A DNA stretch of 30,865 bases from UBA4736 sp002404015 (GTDB lineage Bacteria; Chloroflexota; Dormibacteria; Dormibacterales; Dormibacteraceae). A program made the position numbers and the translations under genes. The notes beneath the pieces are model-generated. The model searched no databases, was not told the origin of the DNA, and worked only from the letters and a program-made list of their open reading frames with translations. The stretch's first letter is position 1. Each line of letters starts with the position of its first letter. Below, piece after piece: positions 8,107 through 15,553 of the stretch. The stretch is from positions 1 through 30,865 of the forward strand of contig DAIOCN010000032.1 of NCBI GenBank assembly GCA_036747295.1, in the 5' to 3' direction.

Positions 8107-9114
8107 CTGGCCGTGGCCCACGATGCGAAAGCCACAGGTCCGGTTGTCGTGGCCCCAGGCCAAGGTCGTGGGCGCCCAGGTCCCGGCGGCGCAGCGCTTG
8201 TAGGAGTTGACGTTGGGGGCCAGGAAGACCGCCAGCTCGGAGGCGCAAGCGATCTGCCCGGCGAGGTACTGCCGGAAGGTCTCCGACTCGCCGTCGAAGG
8301 CGTTGCTGCCGTCTCGCCACAGGCTCGAGTGGATGTGGCAGGAGCTGCCGATCCAGCTGTGGTCGGGCTTGGCCATGAAGGTCACGGAGCACCCGGCTCC
8401 GTTGGCCATCTCCTTGATGCCGTTCTTGTAGATCACGTGGTTGTCGGCCATGGTCACGGCGTCGGCGAACCGGAAGTTAATCTCCTGCTGGCCCGGCCAG
8501 GCCTCGCCCTTGGAGCTCTCCACCCTGATCCCGGCGCCCTTCATGCCGTTGCGAACCGAGCGGATGAACGCCTCGTCGTAGCTGGTCGCCAGGATGTGGT
8601 AGTCGAGGCTGTAGGGGACCGAGGGCGTGAGGTTCCGATAGAGCCGGGCGTGCGCCTCGGCATAGGTTTCCTTCAAGAGGTAGAACTCGAGCTCGGACCC
8701 GAACATGGGCGCGAAGCCGAGCTTCACAGCCCGCTCGACCTGGCCCTTCAGAACCTGGCGAGGCGATGGCCGGACGGGCGTTCCGTTGGACCAGGCCACG
8801 TCGCAGAGCACGAGGGCGGTCGCCTCCAGCCAGGGGATCCGGCGCAGCGTCGCGAAGTCGGGAACCATGTCGAAGTCGCCGTAGCCCCGCTCCCAGCTGG
8901 CCATCGCGTACCCCGGCACGGGCTCCATCTCCATGTCCACGGTCATGAGGTAGTTGCAGCCCTCGACCTTCTCCCCCTGCCCGGCAGACTCCATGAAGTA
9001 CTCGGCCTCGATCCGCTTTCCCAGCAGGCCGCCCTGCATGTCCGTGAAAGCCGCGATCACGGTGTCGATCTCGCCGCCGGCGACGGCGGCCGCGAGCTCC
9101 GCGAGGCTGAGCAC
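8107..9114 (-). pseudogene. Glutamine-synthetase-like (gamma-glutamylpolyamine synthetase type), C-terminally truncated
   Basis: 336 codons of good GS-family sequence from GTG 9114: substrate/metal motif GSELEFYLL, GEAWPGQQEINFRFADAVTMA, KPDHSWIGSSCHIHSSL and the nucleotide-binding APNVNSYKRCAAGTWAPT, ending CGFRIVGHGQ. Family members have about 440-450 residues; after the Gln at 8107-8109 one expects an S-L-R-V-E-x-R stretch plus about 100 residues including the last catalytic helices. Instead the frame runs into unrelated sequence and stays open to 7855 inside the SDR gene. Context (PuuD-like hydrolase 2 nt upstream) points to amine gamma-glutamylation (PuuA type) rather than ammonia assimilation. 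The GTG start lies 2 nt after the PuuD stop, so translation was coupled. Without its C-terminus the enzyme should not work, hence pseudogene; an assembly join is the main alternative. Confidence 0.8.
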
Positions 9115-9116
9115 GC

Positions 9117-9809
9117 TCAGCGTGCCCGGCGCACCGACCCCTCGCGGGTGCGCGCCACGAAGCGTTCGAAGAGGGAGCTCGCCCAGGACAGCTGGCCGGT
9201 CAGCTCCTCGGGGTGGCATTGGATCGCCACGACCAGGCCGTCGTCCGACTCCAGCCCCTCGATCACCCCGTCCGGACCGCGCGCGGTGACGCGAAGGCCG
9301 GGCGCCAGGTCCTTCACCGACTGGTGATGGAGGCTGTTGACGTCCACGGTCGGGGCGCCCGCCGAACGGCCGAGCTCCGAGTCCTCCACAACCTCCACCG
9401 GGTGCGCCAGGTGGGCCCGTCCGTGCCGGCGCACCTCGTGCTCGTCGATGTGCTGATGCAGAGATCCGCCCAGGGCCACGTTGATGACCTGCTGGCCCCG
9501 GCAGATGCCGAGCACCGGCAGCCGCGCCTCCCTGGCCTCGGTGAACAGCCGGATCTCGGCGTCGTCCAGCTCCCTGTCCAGATCTCCCAGCTGGGGGTCG
9601 GGCTGCTCGCCGTACAGGGCCGGGTCGACGTCCCAGCCGCCCGGGAGCAGCAGGCCGTCGACGTCCCCCAGCGCGTTCGCCTGGGTGGAGAGAAGCACGG
9701 GCTCGCCGCCCGCGCTCTCGACAGCCCGCGCGTAGGCGTCGTAGTAATCGGCCGGCCGCTCCCGGCTGTAGGTGATGCCGATCCTCGGCCTGGGGGCGCC
9801 CGTCGTCAG
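9117..9809 (-). CDS. Gamma-glutamyl-gamma-aminobutyrate hydrolase family (PuuD-like, class I GATase)
   Basis: About 230 aa. In the Puu pathway this enzyme removes the gamma-glutamyl group from gamma-glutamyl-GABA. Motifs: RIGITYSRE at the N-terminus, LLLPGGWDVDPALYGE (oxyanion region), nucleophile elbow GICRGQQVINVALGG with the catalytic Cys, VNSLHHQSV, and VVAIQCHPEEL with the catalytic His and Glu. All catalytic residues are intact. The start is uncertain: similarity begins at about 9790, and the best-placed start is a CTG at 9809 overlapping the permease stop (CTGA). There is no in-frame ATG or GTG nearby; the next GTG is 33 codons upstream, inside the permease. It sits between a permease remnant and a truncated synthetase, so it may be expressed but without its pathway. 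Confidence 0.85.
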   Translation of the reverse strand: MTTGAPRPRIGITYSRERPADYYDAYARAVESAGGEPVLLSTQANALGDVDGLLLPGGWDVDPALYGEQPDPQLGDLDRELDDAEIRLFTEAREARLPVLGICRGQQVINVALGGSLHQHIDEHEVRRHGRAHLAHPVEVVEDSELGRSAGAPTVDVNSLHHQSVKDLAPGLRVTARGPDGVIEGLESDDGLVVAIQCHPEELTGQLSWASSLFERFVARTREGSVRRAR

Positions 9810-10384
9810 GCGCGCGGCCCCATCGGCGGGGGTGTCCCGACGCTCTCGAGCTCGGCCTCGATCCGTGCCAGCTCCTCGGGCGTCCCCTGGACCTTCGGAC
9901 CCTTGAACCACTTGCTTGCGGATGCTTGCCACCATACCCCGGTGCCGACAAGCACGACGCCGACAGCGACGATCGAGTAGTTGAACGACGAAAGGGTGAT
10001 GGGCACCGTCGTGGGGAGCACGAAGAGGATCGCGATGATGCCGATCCAGATCACGGCGATCGTGCCCACCGGCCGGCTCCACCGGCCCAGGTGCCAGGGA
10101 CCGCGCTGGAAGCTGTCCCCGGCGCGAAGCCGAAGCAGGATCGGAATGCCGTACGCGATGTAGAGGCCGATCACGGCGATCGAGGTCACCGCCGCGTAGG
10201 CGGTCGCGTTGAAGAGGTAGGACAGGCCGAGGAGGAAGGCGCCGACGGCGGCGAACCAGATGGAGTTGGTCGGGGTGCGGGTTCGCGCGTTGATCCGGTG
10301 CCAGAAGTTCGAACCCGGGATCGCCCCGTCGCGGGAGAAGGCCTAGATCATCCGCGAGTTGGCCGTGACCGACGACATGCCGTA
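9806..10384 (-). pseudogene. APC family amino-acid/polyamine permease, C-terminal remnant with in-frame stop
   Basis: Reading the minus strand from about 10384, the translation gives YGMSSVTANSRMI, then a TAG stop (10343-10345), then AFSRDGAIPGSNFWHRIN and on to helices such as VTSIAVIGLYIAYGIPILL and PTTVPITLSSFNYSIVAVG, ending at TGA 9806-9808. SRMIYAFSRDG is the conserved APC segment, so the TAG replaces a Tyr or Phe codon. A further TGA at 10385-10387 ends similarity on the 5' side, and roughly the first 300 residues of a permease (about 500 aa) are absent. The 126-codon piece after the stop could start at GTG 10189 but would be only about four helices. It heads the gamma-glutamylation operon. 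A complete APC permease exists at 21706-23226. Confidence 0.8.
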
Positions 10385-10414
10385 TCAGCAGCCAGAGTGG
10401 CTGTCAAAGGGCTG

Positions 10415-11047
10415 ATGGCGACTCGCGGGGTATGGGGCATCGGTGATTCACTTGTCCCGATAGCCTTGGCCGCCTTCCACCGCGCGCACCAGCCCAAAGA
10501 CCGAAGCCTCGAATGCGAGCTCAAGTTCCGCGTTCCCGGCCCAGACGACCACGAGCGGTTGGAGCAGGTGCTCCGGGAACTGGTCGCCGAGTTCGAGGGA
10601 ACCTACGACGAGGAGAACCTTCGCTTCAACGGCCCCGGCAAGTCCACGCGCCAGACCAGCCTCCGCCTGAGGCTCCTGAACGGTGGCCCGACCGGCGTCC
10701 TGACCGCGAAGGGCCCGGCCACTTTCGTCCGTGGCATGAAGATCCGCGAGGAGACCGAGGTGGCGGTCGATGACGCCCACGCCATGCTCGACATGCTGGA
10801 AGCGCTGGGCTTCGCGGTAGCCTTCAGCTATAGAAAGCACCGTGCGACGTGGCTCCTGGACGGCGCGGCCGTCACCCTCGACACGCTGGACGCCGGCTGG
10901 TTCGTGGAGGTCGAGGGATCGAGCGAGACCATCGAGGACAGCGCGCGCAAGCTCGGCCTGGACCCCAAGGAAGCGGTCAAGGACAGCTACTCCGCGATCG
11001 CCAAACGGCACCTGGACGCCCTGAAGAAGAAGTCGCGCCGGCGCTAG
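10415..11047 (+). CDS. Stand-alone CYTH domain protein (triphosphate-binding)
   Basis: 210 aa from ATG 10415 with AAAGGG just upstream. CYTH tunnel-fold motifs, built from alternating Glu/Lys/Arg strands that bind triphosphate and Mg2+: LECELKFRV (the ExExK strand), TSLRLRLLNGG (RLR), GVLTAKGP (TxKGP), MKIREETEVAV, FSYRKHRATWLL (RxxR) and WFVEVEG near the C-terminus. CYTH enzymes include class IV adenylate cyclases, thiamine triphosphatase and inorganic tripolyphosphatase; the C-terminal KKKSRRR tail is basic. Location next to a polyphosphate operon makes a tripolyphosphate-type substrate more likely than cAMP synthesis, but that is inference. The first 30 residues (before DRSLECELK) are not conserved-looking, so a later start (TTG about 10469) is possible. 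Convergent with the SixA gene; they share a hairpin. Confidence 0.85.
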   Translation: MATRGVWGIGDSLVPIALAAFHRAHQPKDRSLECELKFRVPGPDDHERLEQVLRELVAEFEGTYDEENLRFNGPGKSTRQTSLRLRLLNGGPTGVLTAKGPATFVRGMKIREETEVAVDDAHAMLDMLEALGFAVAFSYRKHRATWLLDGAAVTLDTLDAGWFVEVEGSSETIEDSARKLGLDPKEAVKDSYSAIAKRHLDALKKKSRRR

Positions 11048-11068
11048 AGGGGTCCGGTCGAACCCCTC
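11047..11068. terminator. Hairpin between convergent CYTH and SixA genes
   Basis: GAGGGGT (11047-11053), 8-nt loop, ACCCCTC (11062-11068): a perfect 7-bp stem overlapping both stop codons. It could serve both directions; no T-tract on either side, so intrinsic termination is unproven. Confidence 0.45.
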
Positions 11069-11531
11069 AGAGCTCGGGCGGCGCCAGGTAGCGGGCCCGG
11101 CCCGGCTTGGACGCCAGCTCCAGCACCCAGGCTGAGCCCTTCGCAGCGCGGCCGGGCTCCGCGCCCTCGAAGCTGGCACCCTCGGAGTGGATCTCGTCGA
11201 GCACCGTCAGGACCACATCACCGTGCGAGCAGAGCACGACGTCCTCGGCCCGGACCCTGTGCACCAGCCCGATGACCTCATCCGCAGGCGTGCCCTCGGC
11301 GAGCTCCGGGACCTCTTCCACAGCGATCGCCAGGCGCTTGGCGAGCGGCTCCACGGTCTGGACGCAGCGGACATACGGACTGCTCAGGATCCGCTGGATA
11401 CGCAGGCGAGCCAGGGTGCGCGCCATCAGGTCCGCCTGGCGACGGCCCTTGTCCGAGAGTGGGCGCTGCCCGTCGTCGCCCTCCCAGCGCTCGCGAGACC
11501 CGGCATGGGCGTGGCGGTAGAGGATGATCAC
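11067..11531 (-). CDS. SixA-like histidine phosphatase family protein
   Basis: 154 aa. Histidine-phosphatase superfamily: catalytic RHAHAG at residues 6-11 (RHG variant typical of SixA), RPLSDKGRRQADLMA, ILSSPYVRCVQTVEPLA and second-His motif LCSHGDVVL. In E. coli SixA dephosphorylates phospho-His on PTS protein NPr; many homologues act on small phosphate esters. The start is the GTG at 11531 preceded by GGAGG with 4-nt spacing. It overlaps the NUDIX stop by 4 nt (GTGA). A NUDIX domain followed by this domain is the architecture of mycobacterial MutT1 (which cleaves 8-oxo-nucleotides and diadenosine polyphosphates), so the two proteins here look like the split version acting together. Last gene of the polyphosphate operon. 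Confidence 0.9.
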   Translation of the reverse strand: MIILYRHAHAGSRERWEGDDGQRPLSDKGRRQADLMARTLARLRIQRILSSPYVRCVQTVEPLAKRLAIAVEEVPELAEGTPADEVIGLVHRVRAEDVVLCSHGDVVLTVLDEIHSEGASFEGAEPGRAAKGSAWVLELASKPGRARYLAPPEL

Positions 11532-11977
11532 GCCGCCTCCAGGGCCTCCAGGAGGGCCCGGTCGCGGTCGTAAGTCAGCAGCGGCAGCGCCTCGTCGAGG
11601 GTGAGCCAGCGCAGCTGGTCGACCTCGTAGTTGGGCCGGAAGTCCCCGCCCTGCCACCTCATGATCCAGTAGCACACCACCTTGTTCCGGCCCCGGCGAT
11701 CGACGTAGGCCGTGCATCCGAGCGGGCGCTGCAGCCGGCACGCGTAGCCCGTCTCCTCCTCCACCTCGCGGAGAGCGGCCTCCTCCGGCGTCTCCCCGGC
11801 ATCGATCTTGCCCTTGGGCAGCGACCAGTCGTCATAGGCCGGGCGGTGGATCAGCGCGATCTCGAGCAGCCCCGAAGGGCCAGGCCGGCAGAGGACACCG
11901 CCCGCCGCACGGATCCGCTTGACGGAGGTGTGCTCGACGATCCGTGGCGGACGCGTTCGAGGCTTCAGTCCATCCAT
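11528..11977 (-). CDS. NUDIX hydrolase (MutT1 N-domain-like)
   Basis: 149 aa. A complete Nudix box GX5EX7REUXEEXGU spans residues 56-78 (G56, E62, R70, E71, E74, E75, G77), preceded by WSLPKGK, which is typical of diadenosine/diphosphoinositol-polyphosphate or 8-oxo-nucleotide hydrolases. RAAGGVLCR is the first strand. The ATG at 11977 lies inside the end of the CYTH/CHAD gene (13-nt overlap), and the stop overlaps the SixA GTG. Family knowledge: actinobacterial homologues are fused to a histidine-phosphatase domain and adjacent to ppk1, as in Mycobacterium tuberculosis; here the same neighbourhood is kept with separate genes. A substrate with a chain of phosphates (ApnA, nucleoside polyphosphate) is likely. 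Confidence 0.92.
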   Translation of the reverse strand: MDGLKPRTRPPRIVEHTSVKRIRAAGGVLCRPGPSGLLEIALIHRPAYDDWSLPKGKIDAGETPEEAALREVEEETGYACRLQRPLGCTAYVDRRGRNKVVCYWIMRWQGGDFRPNYEVDQLRWLTLDEALPLLTYDRDRALLEALEAA

Positions 11978-13452
11978 CCTCGCATCTTGGGCGCGGACAG
12001 TCGCTTCCAGGGCTTCCGCCAGCCGTCCCGGGCGCTCTGGGCCCGACCCTCCTCCAGCTGGCAGAGACGGCCGGCGGCGAAGGCCCGCCGGGCGGCGGTC
12101 GCGTTGGCTCTCAGCCAGGCCTGGGCGACAGCGCTGTCCTGGAGCTCTCCTAGCACGGTCTGCAGCTGCGCCGCCGCCTTTGCGAATCGAGCGGCGTCCG
12201 AACCCAGCACCGGCGCTGAGGCCTCGGCCGCGTAGCGGGAACGCTTGGTCAGGATCCGGATCCGGTGCAGCGACTCGTCCTCGGGATGACGTCCCAGCCG
12301 ACTGACCGCCTTGCGCAGCTTTGCCCACGGGTCCAGGGCCAGGCCCGGCAGGACGCCGGCGGCCGGCTGATCGGGATTGACCGCCAGCAGCGGCTCCCGC
12401 GCCGCCAGGATCAGCCGGTCCATGAGTTCCACGTAGCGCTCCGAGTCCATGGCCTGGAGCAGGTGGGCGCGCCCCGCGCCGATCGCGCTGGCCGCCCGGT
12501 CCACCAGGCCCATGCCGGCCGCGCGATCCACGATCGGCAGCAGGATCACCTCGTCCCGCAGCCGGTCGGCCAGCACCTCCGCGTCGCGCACCGTGCCCAG
12601 CTCGCCGGCGAGCCATTGGAGCTCTGTGTCCAGCTCGGAGGCCCACTCGGAATCAAGGAGCGGGCCGAAGAACCGCAGGTGGGAACGCAGCCGCCGCATG
12701 CCGACCCGGCCCTGGTGCACGTCCTCAGGATCCCCGCCGACCCGGATGCCCGGATCGTGTTGAAGCAGGGCCTCGACACAGGCGGCCACCGCCGCCCGGA
12801 TCGCCTCGTCGATGGTGGCGTCCGGTCCGGGTGCTCGGACCCGCACCTCCGGCGGCTCCAGCGCCGCCGGGCCCAGTGCCCGCACGTGCTTGGGAGTGGG
12901 TTTGCCCGCGGTGGCTCCGGCCTCGGCCAGGCGCGCGAGCAGGGGTTCCAGAACGCGTTCACCGCCGTCGCGGAGCTCGACCTCCACCTCGCGGAAGCGG
13001 GCGGCGACCCGGCGCCCGTCGAGCACGGACACCTCGTCATCGACGACCTCGGCGAGCTCGGCCCCGCTCGCGTCGAGAAGGCGCAGCTTGCGCCGCCAGG
13101 TCGACAGCCGGGCGACCGGTACTGGGTCCGCACGCCGCAGGTATGCTCGAACCAGGGCGCGCGCCTCCGCCGGGACCTGGCGACGGCCGCCCGGAAAGGT
13201 GAGCTCTCGCCGCGAGAGCATGCGAGCGTCGGCGGAGTCGGGCAGCTTCAGCGTCCAGCCCTCTCCATGCCGGAAGCGCAGGCTGCAGCCCCAGCGGGCG
13301 AGGCGGAGGTCGGGCGTGTCGTGGTAGGTGGTCTCGATCCGGCCCTCCTGGACCGGAGTGACGGTGACGCCCTCCGCCACGCCATTCAGGTCCGGCAGAT
13401 GAAACCCCGGCGCGGCCGAAAGCTTGACCTCTCGCTCGATGCTGTCAGCCAC
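11965..13452 (-). CDS. CYTH-CHAD fusion protein (tripolyphosphatase / polyphosphate-binding)
   Basis: 495 aa. The N-terminal CYTH domain (about 1-200) shows IEREVKLS (ExExK), TTYHDTPDLRLARWG, SLRFRHGEGWTLKLP and FREVEVELRDG. The C-terminal CHAD domain (about 220-490) is alpha-helical with conserved His and basic residues: ValHQGR..MRRLRSHLRFF (VHxGRVGMRRLRS) and a second half DESLHRIRILTKRSRYAAEA with LGELQDSAVAQAW. CYTH domains of this type hydrolyse tripolyphosphate; CHAD domains bind polyphosphate granules through their basic faces. Both are classic partners of PPK. The gene overlaps the ppk1 stop by 8 nt upstream and the NUDIX start by 13 nt downstream, so it is translated as part of one coupled operon. 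Start ATG 13452. Length is in the normal 480-520 aa range. Confidence 0.94.
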   Translation of the reverse strand: MADSIEREVKLSAAPGFHLPDLNGVAEGVTVTPVQEGRIETTYHDTPDLRLARWGCSLRFRHGEGWTLKLPDSADARMLSRRELTFPGGRRQVPAEARALVRAYLRRADPVPVARLSTWRRKLRLLDASGAELAEVVDDEVSVLDGRRVAARFREVEVELRDGGERVLEPLLARLAEAGATAGKPTPKHVRALGPAALEPPEVRVRAPGPDATIDEAIRAAVAACVEALLQHDPGIRVGGDPEDVHQGRVGMRRLRSHLRFFGPLLDSEWASELDTELQWLAGELGTVRDAEVLADRLRDEVILLPIVDRAAGMGLVDRAASAIGAGRAHLLQAMDSERYVELMDRLILAAREPLLAVNPDQPAAGVLPGLALDPWAKLRKAVSRLGRHPEDESLHRIRILTKRSRYAAEASAPVLGSDAARFAKAAAQLQTVLGELQDSAVAQAWLRANATAARRAFAAGRLCQLEEGRAQSARDGWRKPWKRLSAPKMRGWMD

Positions 13453-15535
13453 GCGCTCCCCGGGCTCCCGCCAAGGCGATCTCCATGAGCTGGTCCTGGG
13501 AGCTGGGGCCGGGTCCGCCTGGCGGCGGCCGCCAGCTCTCGTCCGGCTGCATCGTCCAGGCCAGCTGGTCGTCCGCGAGCTCGGCGTCGATGATCTCGTC
13601 CAGGCGCCGGCGGAGCTCCTCGTCGCGCACCGGGACGAGAGCCTCGACCCGGCGGTCCAGGTTGCGCTCCATCAGGTCGGCCGAGCCGATGTAGAAGGCG
13701 GTGCGCCGGTCGCTGCCGAAACGGAAGATCCGGGAGTGCTCGAGGAACCTTCCGACGATCGAGCGCACCCGGATCCGCTGGGTTGGACGAAGGCAACAGA
13801 TGCTGCGCACGATCAAGTCGATCTCGGCCCCCGCGTCCGCGGCCTGGTAGAGCGCGTCGATGATCTCCGGGTCCACCAGGTTGTTGACCTTGAAGACGAT
13901 GCGGCCGTGCTGTCGCGACCCCTCTTTGCGGATCAGCTTCACCAGGCTCCGACGGAGGTTCGTGGGAGCCACCATCAGGGAGCGGAACTTTCGCTGCCGG
14001 CTGTAGCCGGTCAGGAAGTTGAACAGGTCGCTGACATCGGCGCCCAGCTCCGGGTCCGAGGAGAGCAGGCCGACGTCCTCGTAGCTCTGCGCCGTGAGCG
14101 GGTTGTAGTTTCCCGTGGCCACGTGGACATACCGGCGGATGCCGCCCTCCTCCTGGCGCACCACCAGCGCGGTCTTGGCGTGCGTCTTGAGCCCGACCAG
14201 GCCATACACGACGTGCACACCTGACTTCTCGAGGAGCTGGGCCCAGTCGATGTTCGCCTGCTCGTCGCCTCGGGCTTTCAGCTCGACGAGCGCGACCACC
14301 TGCTTGCCCGCCTCGGCTGCCCCGGCGAGCGCCAGCGCGATCGGGCTGGCCGGGCCCGAGGTTCGGTACAGCGTCTGCTTGATGGCGAGGACGGCGGGGT
14401 CGCGGGCCGCCTCCTCGATGAACGCCTCGACCGAGGTCGCGAACGAGTCGTAGGGATGGTGCACCAGCACATCCCGCTCCCGCAGGACCGCGAAGATGTC
14501 GGCCCGCTTGGCACCCAGCAGTCGGAGCTCGGGAGGCGTCACGCCCGCCCAGGGCGCGGCCTTGAGCTCCGGCCGGTCGAGGTCGAGCAGTACCTCCAGG
14601 GCGCCGAGCTCGAGGGGCCCTTCAACGCGATAAACGTCCTGCGGCTGCAGCTCGAGCTCCCTGCACAGCAGCTCCTCCACGTCCGGCGCCATGTCTGGCG
14701 TCGCCTCCAGGCGGACGGCGAAAGCGCCGCGCCGCTGCCGGAGGAGCTCGGTTTGAACGGTCGCCAGCAGGTCCTCGGCCTCGCTGTCCTCCAGGTCCAG
14801 GTCGTTGTCGCGCGTCACCCTGAAGTGATGTGCGCTCACGATCTCCATACCCGGGAACAGGCTCTGCACGTGCATCGCGATGACCTGCTCCAGCGGTATG
14901 AAGCGGGAGCCGTCGGGCAGTGGGATCAGCCCCGGCAGCAGCGGCGGCACCTTGACCCGGGCAAAGCGTTTCCGCCTTCGAAGCGGGTCGCGCACGATCA
15001 CCGCCAGGTTCAAGGACAGGTGCGAGATGTAGGGAAAGGGGTGGCCGGGATCCACCGCGAGCGGGGTCAGCACAGGGAACACCCGGTCCTCGAAGTAGGA
15101 ATCCAGGAAGGCCCGGTCCGCGCGACCCAGCTGGCCGCCGTCGACGATCTGGATGCCGGCGTCCGCCAGCGCCGGCCGGAGGCGGTCGGCGTACAGCGAT
15201 CGCTGCCGCTCGACCAACTCCTCGACGCGCCGGCGGATGGCCTGCAGCTGCTCGGCCGGGGGGGGATCGCCGCGGACGCTAGGTGCGGCCGCCGCCTCCA
15301 CCTGCTCCTTCAGGCCGGCCACCCGCACCTGGAAGAAGTCGTCGAGGTTGCGACTGAAGATGCACAGGAAGCGGAGGCGCTCCAAGAGTGGCAGGCTCTC
15401 GTCCTCGGCCCGCGCCAGCACCCGGGCGTCATAGGCCAGGCGGGAAAGCTCGCGGTTGACGTGAGGGCGGCCCTCGGCGGCACCGACAATGCTGACGCGG
15501 GGGAGAGCGGGCGGCTCCTTCAGCGCCATCTTCAC
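13445..15535 (-). CDS. ppk1: Polyphosphate kinase 1
   Basis: 696 aa, full length. Reversibly makes polyphosphate from ATP; in E. coli it is membrane-peripheral and tetrameric. N and H domains: VNRELSRLAYDARVL and FLCIFSRNLDDFFQVRVAG (residues about 26-74). C1/C2 catalytic region (PLD-like): KQTLYRTSGPASPI, VELKARGDEQANIDWA, autophosphorylated His452 in GLKTHAKTALVVR, YVHVATGNYNP, and the second catalytic His600 in FLEHSRIFRFG, followed by YIGSADLMERNLDRRVE. The start is GTG 15535, with an ATG two codons later as alternative; AGG is upstream. Only 18 nt separate it from ppk2, and the 3' end overlaps the CYTH/CHAD gene. The extra C-terminal tail (RPPPGGPGPSSQDQ..) is disordered-looking. Confidence 0.97.
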   Translation of the reverse strand: MKMALKEPPALPRVSIVGAAEGRPHVNRELSRLAYDARVLARAEDESLPLLERLRFLCIFSRNLDDFFQVRVAGLKEQVEAAAAPSVRGDPPPAEQLQAIRRRVEELVERQRSLYADRLRPALADAGIQIVDGGQLGRADRAFLDSYFEDRVFPVLTPLAVDPGHPFPYISHLSLNLAVIVRDPLRRRKRFARVKVPPLLPGLIPLPDGSRFIPLEQVIAMHVQSLFPGMEIVSAHHFRVTRDNDLDLEDSEAEDLLATVQTELLRQRRGAFAVRLEATPDMAPDVEELLCRELELQPQDVYRVEGPLELGALEVLLDLDRPELKAAPWAGVTPPELRLLGAKRADIFAVLRERDVLVHHPYDSFATSVEAFIEEAARDPAVLAIKQTLYRTSGPASPIALALAGAAEAGKQVVALVELKARGDEQANIDWAQLLEKSGVHVVYGLVGLKTHAKTALVVRQEEGGIRRYVHVATGNYNPLTAQSYEDVGLLSSDPELGADVSDLFNFLTGYSRQRKFRSLMVAPTNLRRSLVKLIRKEGSRQHGRIVFKVNNLVDPEIIDALYQAADAGAEIDLIVRSICCLRPTQRIRVRSIVGRFLEHSRIFRFGSDRRTAFYIGSADLMERNLDRRVEALVPVRDEELRRRLDEIIDAELADDQLAWTMQPDESWRPPPGGPGPSSQDQLMEIALAGARGARG

Positions 15536-15553
15536 AACGTAAGCCTGCCCAAG

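Noticed and set aside
10300..10320. tRNA T-loop-like GTTCGAAC
   Set aside because: Lies inside the permease coding frame (SNFWHRIN region); no acceptor or anticodon stem can be built around it.
10343..10345. TAG read as an amino acid (recoding)
   Set aside because: TAG serves as the normal stop of the aldolase, catalase, aquaporin and glycosidase genes, so a nonsense mutation is the simpler reading.
10379..10407. TTGACA-17-TACGGC on the minus strand just before an ATG in the permease remnant
   Set aside because: The -35 is perfect but the -10 is poor, and the ORF it would drive is 11 codons (ending at the in-frame TAG). Probably chance at a degraded gene end.
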